The notes beneath the pieces were generated by a model. It saw nothing but the letters and a program-made list of their open reading frames with translations, did not search any database and had not been told where the DNA came from. Below are positions 47,881 through 58,816 of a DNA stretch of 64,000 nt, one piece after another. Made by a program: the position numbers and the translations under genes. Origin of the DNA: Porpolomopsis calyptriformis (taxonomy: Eukaryota; Basidiomycota; Agaricomycetes; Agaricales; Hygrophoraceae); NCBI GenBank assembly GCA_951640195.1, contig OX621173.1:785780-849779 (forward strand), written 5' to 3'. The stretch's first letter is position 1; every line of letters begins with the position of its first letter.

Positions 47881-48072
47881 TGAAAGAAACTTGGATGGAT
47901 GTGGGACAAATCAAAGAATGCTACATCAACGAACCGGCCTTTTCTTTGCTTGATTCGGCTGTGTTTGTGAATGTATGGCATCAGCAAAACTACAAAACTA
48001 TGCCAACGTCAGCTGACTCATGCAAGCTGCCGTCAGGCTGTTATGGCCAGCTATGACAAGGCAAGAAGAGAG

Positions 48073-48295
48073 TAAAAGACGGGGATGTAATAGCACAGAG
48101 GGTGATTCGGGATCACCCTCGGGTTTTTGTACATACAGCACAGCCACGCGGCTGTGTGCTGGCACTAATCTGGTCCGTTATCCCGAGTAAGTCGGAATAA
48201 GCGTGATAGTACATAACTACATAATCCGAACAGGCTCCGAGCCGAGCACACTCCCGCTTCCAACCTATAGCCCTGTAAGGCTTGTTATTCCAACA
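48073..48295 (-). repeat. copia 3' LTR
   Basis: Begins TGTTGGAATAACAAG on the minus strand and ends CCCCGTCTTTTA. 223 bp, with six differences from the partner LTR, five of them transitions. Confidence 0.95.
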
Positions 48296-48307
48296 CTCCC
48301 CCTCAAG
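48296..48307 (-). other. copia polypurine tract
   Basis: Minus strand reads TTGAGGGGGAG immediately before the 3' LTR, the usual place for the plus-strand primer. It overlaps the final TGA of the pol frame. Confidence 0.8.
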
Positions 48308-51300
48308 CCTTGCTAAGTCCGAGTTCCGAAGCAAAATGCTTGACTTTCGGAGATGGTAGCGCTTTCGTGAGGGTGTCCACAATCATGTCGTCGGTGGGAC
48401 AGTAGACGAGTCGGAGGGTCCCATTTTCGATAATCCAGTGAATAAAATGGTAGCGGATGTCAATGTGTTTTGTCTGGGTGTGATACTGCAAGTTTTGTGT
48501 GAGAGCGATGGCGGATTTGTTGTCGGAGAACAGGGTCATCGCCAGGTTAGTGAATCTGAAAAGTTGGCTTGTTAGCGATCGGAGCCAAATGGCCTCCTTG
48601 GCCGCATGCGTTACAGCCACATATTCACTCTCGGTCATGGAAAGCGAGACAATTTCTTGCTTCTTGGTGCTCTAGGAGACGGCTCCGCCGTTTATAAGGA
48701 AAGCATATCCCGAGATTGCACGGTGGTCCTCAGCCATGCTTCCATCTGCATCTGCCCACCCAGTGAGCTTCTTTTCGACTCCCCCATAGACCAACCATAG
48801 GTCCCTTGTTCCCTTCAGGTATCGGAATACTCATTTTACAGCTTCCCAGTGAGCTTCTCCGGGATCACTTGAGAATCGGGAAAGCGTAGTTACAGCGAAC
48901 GATATATCCGGTTGGGTTCCGAGTGATGCGTACATCAGCGATCCAACTGCTTCGCGATATGGTATGTTGCGCATTCGGGCGTGTTCAAGGGGTGTCGTAG
49001 GGGATTGCGCCTGCGTTAGGCGGGTTTGCGGGTCCATCGGGGTCGATACGGGTTTGTCATCATCAAATCCGAAACGATGCACAATTGAATCAATATAGGC
49101 TCGCTGCAACAGTGAGATCGTGCGGGATTGACAGTCGTGGATGACTTCAATTCCCAAGAGCCAATGCAGCTCTCCGAGGTCAGTTATTTCAAGGTGTTTC
49201 TGTATCTCTGACTTGAAACTGACGATCAAATCGAGATTCGTTGCCCCAATCGTGCAGTCATCAACATGGACAACTATGATTATCTGGGACTTTTCATTGC
49301 GATGGAAGAACACGGCTTCGTCGACATCGCATACAGTGAATCCCATCCAGTTGACAAGGATTCCGACAAGTTTTTGGTACCAGCGGCGGCCCGACTGCTT
49401 CAGGCCATAGATTGTTTTGACAAGTTGGCACACTTGGCCATCGGAATTGGGAGCGGAATATCCAGGGGGTTGACGCATGTAGATGCGCTTGTCATTGGTG
49501 AGTTCGCCATTCAGATATGCACCTTTGATGTCGATCTGGTGTAGTTCGAGATCAGTCTGCGCGGATATGGCAAGGAAGGTGCGGATTGTCGCTAGCTTGG
49601 CGACGGGCGTGAACATATCAAAGTAGTCCACTCTGGGAAGTTGGGAGAATCCTTGCGCGACAAGTTGGGCCTTTCTCCATACAATTTCTCCAGCGGCATT
49701 TCGCTTCAGTCGGAAAACCCATTTTGATCTGATGATGTTTGCTTCCGGCGGTGGGTGGTCGATCACCCAAGTTCCTGCTCTTTCGAGCATCTTCAGTTCC
49801 TCCGTGATGGCTGATTCCCATTCGGGCCAATCGACAAGTGATTTTGCTTCCGCAAGTGTGCAGGGTTCGATAGCCTCAGTTGCATTTGCCTCTGCTAGCA
49901 TTCTGGCCTCATTGATTAGATCAGTGGAACTGGTACTGGGTTCCATAGTCGCGTATTCGACTATTGATGCTGTCAGGTCATCTTGGTCATTCGGCATTTG
50001 GTTGGCATCGGCTGTATCATGTCCGGTGGTGGTCGGGATTGTTGGCAGTTGTACTCCAGTTGGTACGATTGGGTCTCTTCTTGAGGTGGAAGCGACGCCT
50101 CTGCCTGCAATTAGGTCCGCTATATGTTGGCTAGGTTTTCGATCGTGTCGGGGGCGATCGGGGACTTCTATTATCATTCTCGGGGGTGCCGGTGCTGGTT
50201 CCGGTGGTGGTGCTGGTTGAGGTTCCGGTGGTGGTGGGGGCATTGGTGGGGGTGCAGGTGTGTCTGCGCGCTGTGGATAAGTCTCAGCAATCTCAGGTAA
50301 ATCCTCTCCTTCGAGACTTCATTCGACAGTTGCGGCATCTTCGTTCCAATAAACATTCCGTTCAACAGTGACTGAGCGGGTTTCGGGCCAATAGATTCGA
50401 TATCCGTTGCTTTTCGAGTCAAATCCGATCCATTGTCCTCTCCAAACGCGGCCTCCAAGTTTGTTGCCTGCTTCGATTCTAACCCATATGTGGTTTCCCC
50501 ATTCCTGTAGCCCTTTAAGGCTCGGTTTCCGACCATACAGTGCTTCATACGGCGTCATGCCGTCGAGAGCCTTTGTTGACGTGCGGTTCATTAGCCAGAC
50601 AATGTGTCCAGCGGCTTCGGCCCATAGCGATCGCGGAAGTCCACTTGCATAAATGAGCACACGCACCCTCTCAAGGATGGTTCGATTTCGACGTTCCGCT
50701 ACGCCGTTGTGCTGTGGGGTGTCGTGTACTGTGAGTTTCTGTTTAGTTCCGGCAGCCTCTAGGTGCCTAACAAACGCTTCCAACAGATACTCTCCTCCAC
50801 GGTCTGAGTGGAGGACCTTGATTTTGGTGTCGTGCTGGGTCTGGGCCCATGCTTCATACTTCCGGTAGGCATCGAACATTTCCGATTTTCTTGCTAACGG
50901 GTATAGCCAGGTATGTCGTGTCGCATCATCAGTGAATGAGACGTAGTAGCGTCGCCCTCGGAGTGTTTCAACTGGGGACGGTCCCCACACATCGGTGTGT
51001 ACTTCGTCTCCGAAGTTCTTGGCGCGCTCACTAACTCTCTCCCTTGCGATGGACTTTCGCGTTGCCTTGGCATATACACAGGCTTCGCAAAACAAAGATT
51101 CGCTATCCTTCTTTGGGTCAAGACGTAGTCCGGTGACCAGGCCTTTTTCAATGAGCTTTTGAGCGGCAGTGGGGGATACATGTCCCAGGCGACTGTGCAG
51201 GTCCATTACGCCGATGGCGTCTTCGATGGCATTCGCGGATTCGTTTTGCGCATCGTGGGTGACCTTGTATAGTCCTCGGCAGCTTTTGGGGATTCGCCCC

Positions 51301-51867
51301 ACTATATCGCCGTTGCAATTTCATATTATGCAAGTTCTGTGTTTGAAGTCTGTGGAGTATCCGTCTTCATTGAGTCGTCCAATTGATACAAGCGTGTATC
51401 CGACAGCGGGTGAGTATAAGACATCCGTGAGTCGTATTTTCGACGTTCGCGATCCATTCGGGATTTCAATAACCATATCGCCCTTGGCGACAGCGTCGAA
51501 CTTCTGTTTGTTAGCGGCAGAGAGGGTCTTGGGAGGTATTGATGTGAGTCAGTCAAAGTTCCCTCGGTAGGGACTGATGTGCTGGGTTGCACCAGAGTCG
51601 TATAACTCGATTGTTAACGTCTCGCTGGCGTTTCCTTCAGCATCGACTGATGCGATCGTGATGGGGTCAGGGTCAACTGGTGTTCCATCCATGATGAAAC
51701 GAGTGCTCGCATCGGAATTGTCATCGCATGCGAGATCCTGCCCGCGACGGTCAGCATTTACTCGGTTGAACCAATCCATCTCGTATCTATCATTGTAATT
51801 CTCCCCCTCATCGTCATCGCCATTCGTGATGATGCCTAGCTCCGGCATGGAGGTGCATCTGTTGTGG
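48303..51867 (-). pseudogene. copia pol: protease, integrase, reverse transcriptase, RNase H (five premature stops)
   Basis: One continuous frame, broken only by stops at 51549, 51321, 50319, 48831 (all TGA) and 48672 (TAG). Order: protease with YDSGATQHIS; GAG-pre-integrase with LHSRLGHVS and CEACVYAK; integrase core with HTDVWGPSP, HSDRGGEY and HNGVAERRN; reverse transcriptase with WVFRLKRN, HQIDIKGAYLNG and VVHVDDCTIG; RNase H with TESEYVAVTHAAKEAIWL and TKHIDIRYHFI. No frameshift was found. Each stop can be explained by one C-to-T type change (CGA to TGA, TGG to TAG), so the decay is by base substitution rather than indels. Confidence 0.92.
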
Positions 51868-51872
51868 GGTGG

Positions 51873-51877
51873 GTCGG
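51873..51877. other. Target-site duplication of the gypsy insertion (left)
   Basis: GTCGG directly before the gypsy 5' LTR. The same five bases follow the 3' LTR at 58812-58816. The insertion target is the copia element, between its gag zinc knuckle and its protease. Confidence 0.92.
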
Positions 51878-52277
51878 TGTCACGGTTGTAATTTTCCTTC
51901 TTTTTCTCTATCTTATCGTATGCAAACCTATCTCTTATCTTGGGATTCCCCCCATCTGTTACCGGGATTCCCCATTACCTTCCCCAGGGATTCCCCTTTA
52001 CTTTACCTATATGCGGACACATTTCATTTCCGTTATGTTTCAACCCCTTTATGATTCGTCATCGATCATGATGACTCATCCTTATCTCTACCACATGTTA
52101 TGTCACACTGACTCACACAGATAAGTAGTCAGTATATAAAGAGTACTTCTGTACGTATCAGACCTTAAGTCTGATTCCTCGTTAGCCTACTCATAACAAG
52201 GACTTGGAACCATCCTCTATATCTCTTGGGACAGAACACCTGAAGTAAAACGTGTTCCGAACAACCGGTTTATAACA
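51878..52277 (+). repeat. gypsy 5' LTR (400 bp)
   Basis: Starts TGTCACGGTTG and ends TTATAACA. Contains a TATA box at 52133-52140 and the predicted transcript start at 52167. Carries one copy of the 11-bp unit that is expanded in the partner LTR. Confidence 0.95.
52133..52177 (+). promoter_or_regulatory. gypsy promoter: TATA box and predicted transcription start
   Basis: TATATAAA at 52133-52140 lies 34 nt upstream of AAGTCTGATTC (52167-52177), the 11-mer that pairs perfectly with the primer-binding site. In self-priming elements the pairing sequence is the very 5' end of the RNA, so 52167 is the predicted start. This is inference from spacing and pairing. Confidence 0.7.
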
Positions 52278-52719
52278 AGAATCAGACTTCCTTCTGGTTC
52301 TCTCCCACTTGCTTATCCAAACCTCCCCATCACTGTGATCATCGACATCACCTCTTTACCCCTTACCCACTTCCATCCTGGCTTCTACCGACAACTCAGA
52401 CGTTGAAGAACACTACGAAGACCCCCTCTCAAGATCGACCTTTTCAGCTACAATTCGAGATCAAGAACCATCCTTTCCTTCAGTCCTTGAAGAAACGTTA
52501 GCTACTCCTACTCCTGCTCCTGCCTCTCTAGGACCATGGACTCGATCGAGGACAAGAGGACTCTTCACCCCATCTTCAGCACCAGTAACGAGACCAGTTC
52601 ATCAGCGAACTGCTACTCCACCAGGACGATATGGTTCCCTTTACTCCCAACTTTCTTCTGCGACATCTACACCAACACCAACAGCTCCAACGACTCCACA
52701 ACAACCGACATCTACCAAT
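52278..52719 (+). other. gypsy leader region
   Basis: Between the primer-binding site and the gag ATG. The gag frame is open from 52339 without an ATG, and a separate upstream 67-codon frame starts at 52536. Gag could therefore begin at a non-AUG codon or by an unseen splice, or simply at 52720. Confidence 0.5.
52279..52289 (+). other. gypsy primer-binding site, self-priming type
   Basis: GAATCAGACTT, one base after the 5' LTR, is the exact reverse complement of 52167-52177 in the LTR. Pairing stops on both sides at exactly 11 nt. The Tf1 retrotransposon of fission yeast primes with the first 11 nt of its own RNA in this way. Confidence 0.8.
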
Positions 52720-53880
52720 ATGTCAGGAACGTCCACTAACGCCCCTACCAACCCCCCTACCATTGACATTGCGACCTTGGTGGCCACTGTTCGCCAACTC
52801 GAACAAACCATCACCCAACAACAACAACTGATCGCCCAGCTCCAGCAACAACAACAACCCCAACCTCCTCCACAACCCCAGCAACCCCAACAACCTCTTC
52901 TGCCTCAACAACCTGCTCCCCCCTCCATCAAGATTGCCAAACCCGATGAATATGACGGGTCTGCTGCCAAATGTCTCAACTTCATCCAAGCTTGTCATCT
53001 AGTCCTTGACGACAGCCAATGGTCTGACAGACAGAAGATCACCTATGTCTTGTCATTTATGAAGATTGGTGTCGCCCAATCATGGGCCCGACAACAAACC
53101 CAAGAGTTCAAACGTGCTCAGTGGATCGGAGCCGACTACGAAGATTTCATGGAAGAGCTTGAGGAGTGTTTTGGAGATGTTGACGCGAGAGCGACAGCTC
53201 AAGTCAAAATTCAAAAGGTAACCCAAGGACTTTCCACTGTGGACAATTATAATGTACGATTCGGAGCTCTCATGGACGAAACAGGATTTAACGACGACGC
53301 GCTCAAAGTTTTCTACCGGAACGGCCTCAACCCCGGAATTCTTGAAAAGATCTATGCCCTTGATCCCATCCCCGCCACCCTCAATGCTTGGAAGCGAAAA
53401 GCTTCCGTTTTCGACCGACAATGTCTCGAGCTTGCACTTGAACGTCGTGCCGCTCCCCGGAGCAACTACTACGCTCCCAGGGAGACCGTGGCTCGAACGG
53501 CAACCCGAACTCCCTCCTCTGCTCCTATCAAACAGGAGACACCTTCCTCATCATCAATATCGCGCGTTCCGCGAGGCAACTGCTACCGCTGCGGAGAATC
53601 AGGTCATTGGGCGAACAAGTGTCCAAATTCCCCTCTCGCCTCTTCTTCGGCAGCGCGTTCATCGAGTAGTGCCCCTGCCGGACAACGACGAGGAAGACCA
53701 ACCACAGGGCGAGGTCGAGGACGAAATATTCGAGGAATCGAGATGGAACGTGTCGACGAGGTGGTTTCCCTGACTACTGCGGAGGAAACTATTCGAGTGG
53801 TGGACAACTGCGGGATCGATCGCTGGCCGAAGGAAAGAAAAGCTCAGCTCATCAAGGAACTAAAAGAACAGGGTTTTTAA
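52720..53880 (+). CDS. gypsy Gag (386 aa) with zinc knuckle
   Basis: Structural protein of the virus-like particle, binding the element RNA. The N-terminal third is Gln/Pro-rich (a run around QLQQQQQPQPPPQ). The retrotransposon gag domain follows, with WSDRQKITYVLSFM and the later FYRNGLNPGILEKIYALDPI. A CCHC knuckle CYRCGESGHWANKC (about residue 290) precedes an Arg/Gly-rich stretch (GRGRGRNIRG). The ORF ends CAG GGT TTT TAA, so the stop sits directly behind the slippery heptamer GGGTTTT that would shift ribosomes into pol. Intact. Confidence 0.92.
   Translation: MSGTSTNAPTNPPTIDIATLVATVRQLEQTITQQQQLIAQLQQQQQPQPPPQPQQPQQPLLPQQPAPPSIKIAKPDEYDGSAAKCLNFIQACHLVLDDSQWSDRQKITYVLSFMKIGVAQSWARQQTQEFKRAQWIGADYEDFMEELEECFGDVDARATAQVKIQKVTQGLSTVDNYNVRFGALMDETGFNDDALKVFYRNGLNPGILEKIYALDPIPATLNAWKRKASVFDRQCLELALERRAAPRSNYYAPRETVARTATRTPSSAPIKQETPSSSSISRVPRGNCYRCGESGHWANKCPNSPLASSSAARSSSSAPAGQRRGRPTTGRGRGRNIRGIEMERVDEVVSLTTAEETIRVVDNCGIDRWPKERKAQLIKELKEQGF
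53871..53877 (+). promoter_or_regulatory. Putative -1 ribosomal frameshift site between gag and pol
   Basis: G GGT TTT in the gag frame fits the X XXY YYZ rule and is followed at once by the gag stop TAA. A -1 slip gives GGG TTT TTA AAG. That frame is open for 42 codons and runs straight into the protease (53997 lies 126 nt downstream). A downstream stimulatory structure was not tested. Confidence 0.75.
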
Positions 53881-56800
53881 AGAGTCCGAACGCTTCGCCT
53901 ACCGTTACGGACGTATCTACTCAAGAATGTACCACCACTCCATGCAATCTATTTCGAATTCTTGGTACTCTTGAAGAAGGCAATCTTGGACTCATTTTGG
54001 ACATTTGGATTGAAGCTACCGACACTGGTCGACGTGTCCCGGCCACTGCTCTAGTTGATAGTGGAGCCTCTGGAAATTTCGTGGACGAATCCTTCGCAAC
54101 TCGCCACAATTTTACTCTAACACGATTGGAAACCCCAATCCCCGTATGGAATGCCGATGGATCTGAAAACCGAGGTGGACCCATCGAGAATGATATTGAT
54201 ATTTGGTTAGAGGCTCCTGGAGGACACAATGAACGGATCCGATTGGAAGTGACCGATCTCGGATCTAAGACGGATATTATCCTCGGATTCCCATGGCTCA
54301 AAAAGCACAACCCCAACATCGATTGGAAAGAGGCAACACTGGCTCTGGATAGCAAAGATTTCCCTCTACCACAATGGATAGCGACAGATGCGGAGTCACT
54401 GGGAATGGAATCGGTCACGCTGGCCATGAATCGACGCGTATCGAAGTCGGATGAATCCCGAGCCAGCACGGTGGAAGAAGATATGCGAAAGTTTGTACCG
54501 GAGGTATACTGGAAAGACTATTCTAGTGTCTTTGCCAAAGAATCCTTCGACCGCCTTCCACCGCATTCGGAATTCGACCACGCCATAGAACTGGATGAAA
54601 CCTTCAGGCCAGTCAAAGGCGCGAAATACGCAATGTCCCCTCTTGAGATGGATCACTTACACAAATTCATCGACGAAAACCTGTCTACTGGACGAATACG
54701 AATTTCCAAATCGAAACAAGTCTCTCCGTTCTTCTTTGGAAAGAAAGCCGAAGAAGTGAACGCTAAAGGTAAGAATGCTGGCTTACGCCCTATCGAGGAT
54801 TATCGCTACCTCAACGAACACACGGTTCCTGATCATTATCCCCTTCCTCTTCTTCATCAAATACTCCAACGACCTAAACTTCTAACTGCTTCTCTATTCA
54901 CAGTCATGGATATCCGATGGGGATTCAACAACGTCAGGATCAAAGAAGGCGACGAATGGAAAGCCGCTTTCATCACTGAAGCAGGCGCCTTCGAACCCAC
55001 CATCATGTTCTTTGGTTTGCGGAACTCACCAGCCACCTTTCAACAGATGATCGACACAAGATTCAAAGAAGTCCTGGACTCTGGAAATGTTTTCATCTAT
55101 ATCGATGACGTGCTTGTTTGTGGAGACGATTTACAAGAATTGCGATGCTGGACCTTCAAGACTCTAGATATCATGAAGAAACACAGACTTTCGTGTAAAC
55201 CCGTCAAATGCCAGTTCGAGAAGGAAGAAGTCATTTATCTCGGAGTTGTCTTATCCAAAGGACGAATCACCACCAACCCGAAGAAAGTCGACGCTATCAT
55301 GTCTTGGCCTATTCCGGAAACAGTGAAACAACTCCAATCCTTCTTGGGCAGTGCGAACTTTTGGCGGAGATATATCAAGGATTTCTCCAGAATCGCTACT
55401 CCTCTCTATGAACTCTTGCACAATGAGACTGTGTGGGAATGGACTCCTCGGAGACAAGAAGCCTTCGACAACATCAAGTCCCTTCTAACGAACGCGCCCG
55501 TCCTTCATATTCCTGATCGCGATCTCCCTTATTGCTTGGAAACCGATGCCTCTATCATTGGAATCGCGGGAATACTCTCTCAGCTTCATGACGGACACTG
55601 GAAACCTGTTGGCTATCACTCAAGATCTACCTCCCCTGCCGAAAAGAACTACCCTACCCACGATCTGGAACTCCTGGCGATCATTGATTCCTTTAAACAA
55701 TGGCGCCACCTCCTCGAAGGAGCAAGACACGATATTCTTATCAGAACGGACAGTTTGGCCTTACGATATTTTTCAAAGAATCTTCGCCTGTCAAATCGCC
55801 AAACTCGTTGGTCTGAGTATCTGTCCAGATTCGGGTTCAAGATTGAATACGTTCCAGGGAGGAAGAACAAAGCCGACGGCCTGTCCAGACGCCCAGATTA
55901 CTTGCCTGGCGTCAAAGCCGACGTGGAGAACGAAGTTCTGATAGCGCGTGACCGATGGATAAATTCAATTGTCAAGTTGTCGAATTCAAGCTTTCTTTCT
56001 AGATTACGCTTCAAAATCCCACTCCCACAGAAGATCCAAGATAAACTCGAGGATGCCTCACTCGCTTGGACCCAAGTTGATGGGCTTGTACGCGATGTTG
56101 AAGGTCAGATAGTAGTGCCGGAGGAAGTATCTTTGCGCACAGATATTATACGACTGTCCCACGCCTACCCCCATGCTGGCCACCCTGGCATTGAGAAGAC
56201 GAAGGAACTCGTCCTTCGTAACTTTATTTGGGATGGTGTCTTACAAGACATCACCAACTACGTTCGATCCTGCCCCGCTTGTCAACAAAACAAAAACTTC
56301 CCCTCGAAGCCGTCAGGACTACTCCAACCCATACCCCCCTCTACGGAACCATGGAAGGAAATTACCGTCGATCTCATTGTCGAACTCCCCAAGTCACAAG
56401 GCTACGATGCTGTAATGGTTGTTGTCGATCGTTTCACCAAACGTGCTCATTTCATTCCAACAACTTCTAATCTTTCATCAGAAGGTGCTGCGAAGCTCTT
56501 TCGGAATCACATCTGGAAGCATCATGGATGGCCCCAAAAGGTTATATCCGATCGTGGAGTGCAATTTGCGTCCAAATTCACAGAAGCCCTCAATAACTCC
56601 TTAGGAATCATCTCTGGCCTCTCCACTGTGTATCATCCTCAAACAGATGGTCAAACGGAACGCACCAATCAAGAACTCGAAGTTTACCTGCGTTTCTATA
56701 CCAACTTCATGCAGGACGACTGGTCGGAATGGCTCGCTTCTGCGGAATTTGCCTACAATAATCGGCAACACTCTGCCACTTCACAATCACCATTCTATAT

Positions 56801-57422
56801 GGAATACGGACGTCATCCTCACCTTCCCACAATCATTCCGGATCAAAGCAACGTGCCTGCAGCAAACACCTTCCACAAACGTCTCACACATGCACAGCAA
56901 AACGCCGAACGATCCTTATCGAAGACAACGGAGTCAATGAAGAAATACGCCGATCGTAAACGGAAACCTTCACCCTCCTATGAAGAAGGAGATCTGGTCT
57001 GGTTGGACACCAAGAACATTAAGACGACACGACCCTCGAAGAAACTCGACAACCGACGGACCGGACCATTCAAGATCCTGAAAAAGATATCGGATCTTGC
57101 TTATCTGATCGACATTCCCGGAACATGGAGACTACATCCAGTCTTTCACGTTTCACTCCTGAGACCAAACGTCAGAAATGAATCACTCCACCCTGATGTC
57201 ATCGACACATCACGACCTCCCCCTGATCTGATCGAAAACGAAGAAGAATACGAGGTTGAATCCATACTGCAACATTCCGGAGCTAAACGACGCCGAAAAT
57301 ATTTGGTCAAATGGAAAGGCTATCCGATCGAAGAAGCCACTTGGGAAGACCGATCAAACATCTTACGACACGCCAAGGAAATTGTGAAGACGTACGAAGA
57401 CTCAATTCAAACGGCGACTTGA
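53878..57422 (+). CDS. gypsy Pol: protease, reverse transcriptase, RNase H, integrase, chromodomain
   Basis: Reads in the -1 frame from the gag stop; the earliest conventional-length frame begins near 53997. Protease active site ALVDSGASGNFVD. Reverse transcriptase has RPIEDYRYLNEHT, FTVMDIRWGFNNVR and the catalytic YIDDVLVCG. RNase H has LETDASIIGIAGIL and YPTHDLELLAI. Integrase zinc finger is H..H...CPACQQNK, and the core has EITVDLIVELPK, SDRGVQFASKF and HPQTDGQTERTNQELE. The C-terminal chromodomain (YEVESIL then KYLVKWKGYP and ATWEDRSNI) is expected to guide insertion to marked chromatin. No stop or frameshift within about 1140 codons, so the element may be active. Confidence 0.95.
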
Positions 57423-57591
57423 TTCTATTCATTCGTTTGTCATCATCTCGTCTGCCAAGAATTGACCTCTATTCTTAGAACCACTCCTTATAAACTGCTG
57501 GACGTCTCCACTTCCCTTCAAGATTCAAATTACGCGCCCCTCAACAACGACTCAAGACCACTAAGCCAAAACGTCGCAGAACTGCTCTACC

Positions 57592-58332
57592 ATGCCCGCT
57601 ACACGGTCTACACAATCCCCCTCCCCTCAAGTCGCCATCAGACGTTCTGGACGAATTCCCTCATCCGCCCTCCGCTCTCCCACTCCTGGTCCCTCTACTT
57701 CTGCTTCCTCCCCTCGACAACTGCGTCGACAAGCTCGCGCACGTGCGGAAGATTTCTTCACCGTCCAGACTCCTCCCCCTGAAGACCCCGCCGTCACCAT
57801 CTCCCACCTCACGGTTCACAGTAACAGCGTCAGCAACTGGAACCATGAACTTCGTCAAGAACGCGAGGTTCTACAAGCCGAGCTCAAAGCGTCGGAGAAG
57901 AGCGCACTATTTTGGAAGAATCGTTGGGACCAAAGTGAGTTGAAGGTTTGGGAGCTCCAATGTCAAAAGAAACAAACATGGGTCGATTGCTACGACGTCA
58001 CCACCCACGCCATCATAGTCAAGCTCATGGAAGAAAGTCGTCGGAGCGAACGTCTTTCTAGAGACGACTTTCTCCGAGCCCAGCGCGATCTTGCGACGAC
58101 GGAGACGTTAATCGAGTACGGAAAGACAGTCAAATACCCCATCAATGTCGACCTCGAGTACCCGATCGACGACGACAATGACATCGCGACAGTCCGAGCC
58201 CCCTCCCCCGTTGAAGCGACTCCGGAAGCCGAACACGCCGCTTCCTCCTCGGTGGCCGTCGAGGCCCCCACCACTGAGGAAATCCCGACTCAGGCCTCGG
58301 AAGACGAAACGGCCAACACTGCCCAGGTTTGA
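57592..58332 (+). CDS. Accessory ORF of the gypsy element, coiled-coil protein of unknown function
   Basis: 246 codons between pol and the 3' LTR, in a frame different from pol, with its own ATG (MPATRSTQSPSPQ). The N-terminus is basic and Ser/Pro-rich (SPRQLRRQARARAED). Residues about 83-130 are charged with heptad-like spacing (RQEREVLQAELKASEKSAL), suggesting a coiled coil. The C-terminus is acidic. I recognise no family. It is intact like gag and pol, and the reverse strand has no better frame. It could be a captured host gene, a late structural protein or an accessory factor. It might be reached by re-initiation or a spliced RNA; 169 nt separate it from the pol stop. Confidence 0.6.
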   Translation: MPATRSTQSPSPQVAIRRSGRIPSSALRSPTPGPSTSASSPRQLRRQARARAEDFFTVQTPPPEDPAVTISHLTVHSNSVSNWNHELRQEREVLQAELKASEKSALFWKNRWDQSELKVWELQCQKKQTWVDCYDVTTHAIIVKLMEESRRSERLSRDDFLRAQRDLATTETLIEYGKTVKYPINVDLEYPIDDDNDIATVRAPSPVEATPEAEHAASSSVAVEAPTTEEIPTQASEDETANTAQV

Positions 58333-58367
58333 AATTCGGGACAAATTTCCTTAAAAGCCGAGGTGTA

Positions 58368-58811
58368 TGTCACGGTCGTAATTTTCCTTCTTTTTCTCTA
58401 TCTTATCGTATGCAAACCTATCTCTTATCTTGGGATTCCCCCCATCTGTTACCGGGATTCCCCATTACCTTCCCCAGGGATTCCCCAGGGATTCCCCAGG
58501 GATTCCCCAGGGATTCCCCAGGGATTCCCCTTTACTTTACCTATATGTGGACACATTTCATTTCCATTATGTTTCAACCCCTTTATGATTCGTCATCGAT
58601 CATGATGACTCATCCTTATCTCTACCACATGTTATGTCACACTGACTCACACAGATAAGTAGTCAGTATATAAAGAGTACTTCTGTACATATCAGACCTT
58701 AAGTCTGATTCCTCGTTAGCCTACTCATAACAAGGACTTGGAACCATCCTCTATATCTCTTGGGACAGAACACCCGAAGTAAAACGCGTTCCGAACAACC
58801 GGTTTATAACA
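58368..58811 (+). repeat. gypsy 3' LTR (444 bp)
   Basis: Same ends as the 5' LTR. Longer by exactly 44 bp because the 11-bp unit ccccagggatt is present five times instead of once. Confidence 0.95.
58472..58526 (+). repeat. 11-bp minisatellite in the 3' LTR
   Basis: Five consecutive copies of ccccagggatt; one copy at the matching place in the 5' LTR (about 51983). Confidence 0.92.
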
Positions 58812-58816
58812 GTCGG
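58812..58816. other. Target-site duplication of the gypsy insertion (right)
   Basis: GTCGG directly after the 3' LTR, identical to 51873-51877. Confidence 0.92.

Larger units (their letters stand above)
51878..58811 (+). mobile_element. Ty3/gypsy chromovirus, apparently intact, nested in the copia element
   Basis: 6934 bp with LTRs of 400 bp (51878-52277) and 444 bp (58368-58811), both TGTCACGG...TTATAACA, and a GTCGG target duplication. Gag and pol are open with no premature stop. Apart from a 44-bp minisatellite difference, the LTRs differ at only six positions, all CpG-type transitions. It is therefore younger than the copia host. It has a Tf1/sushi-like self-complementary primer site, a -1 frameshift signal between gag and pol, a chromodomain, and a third ORF of unknown function. 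Confidence 0.95.
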
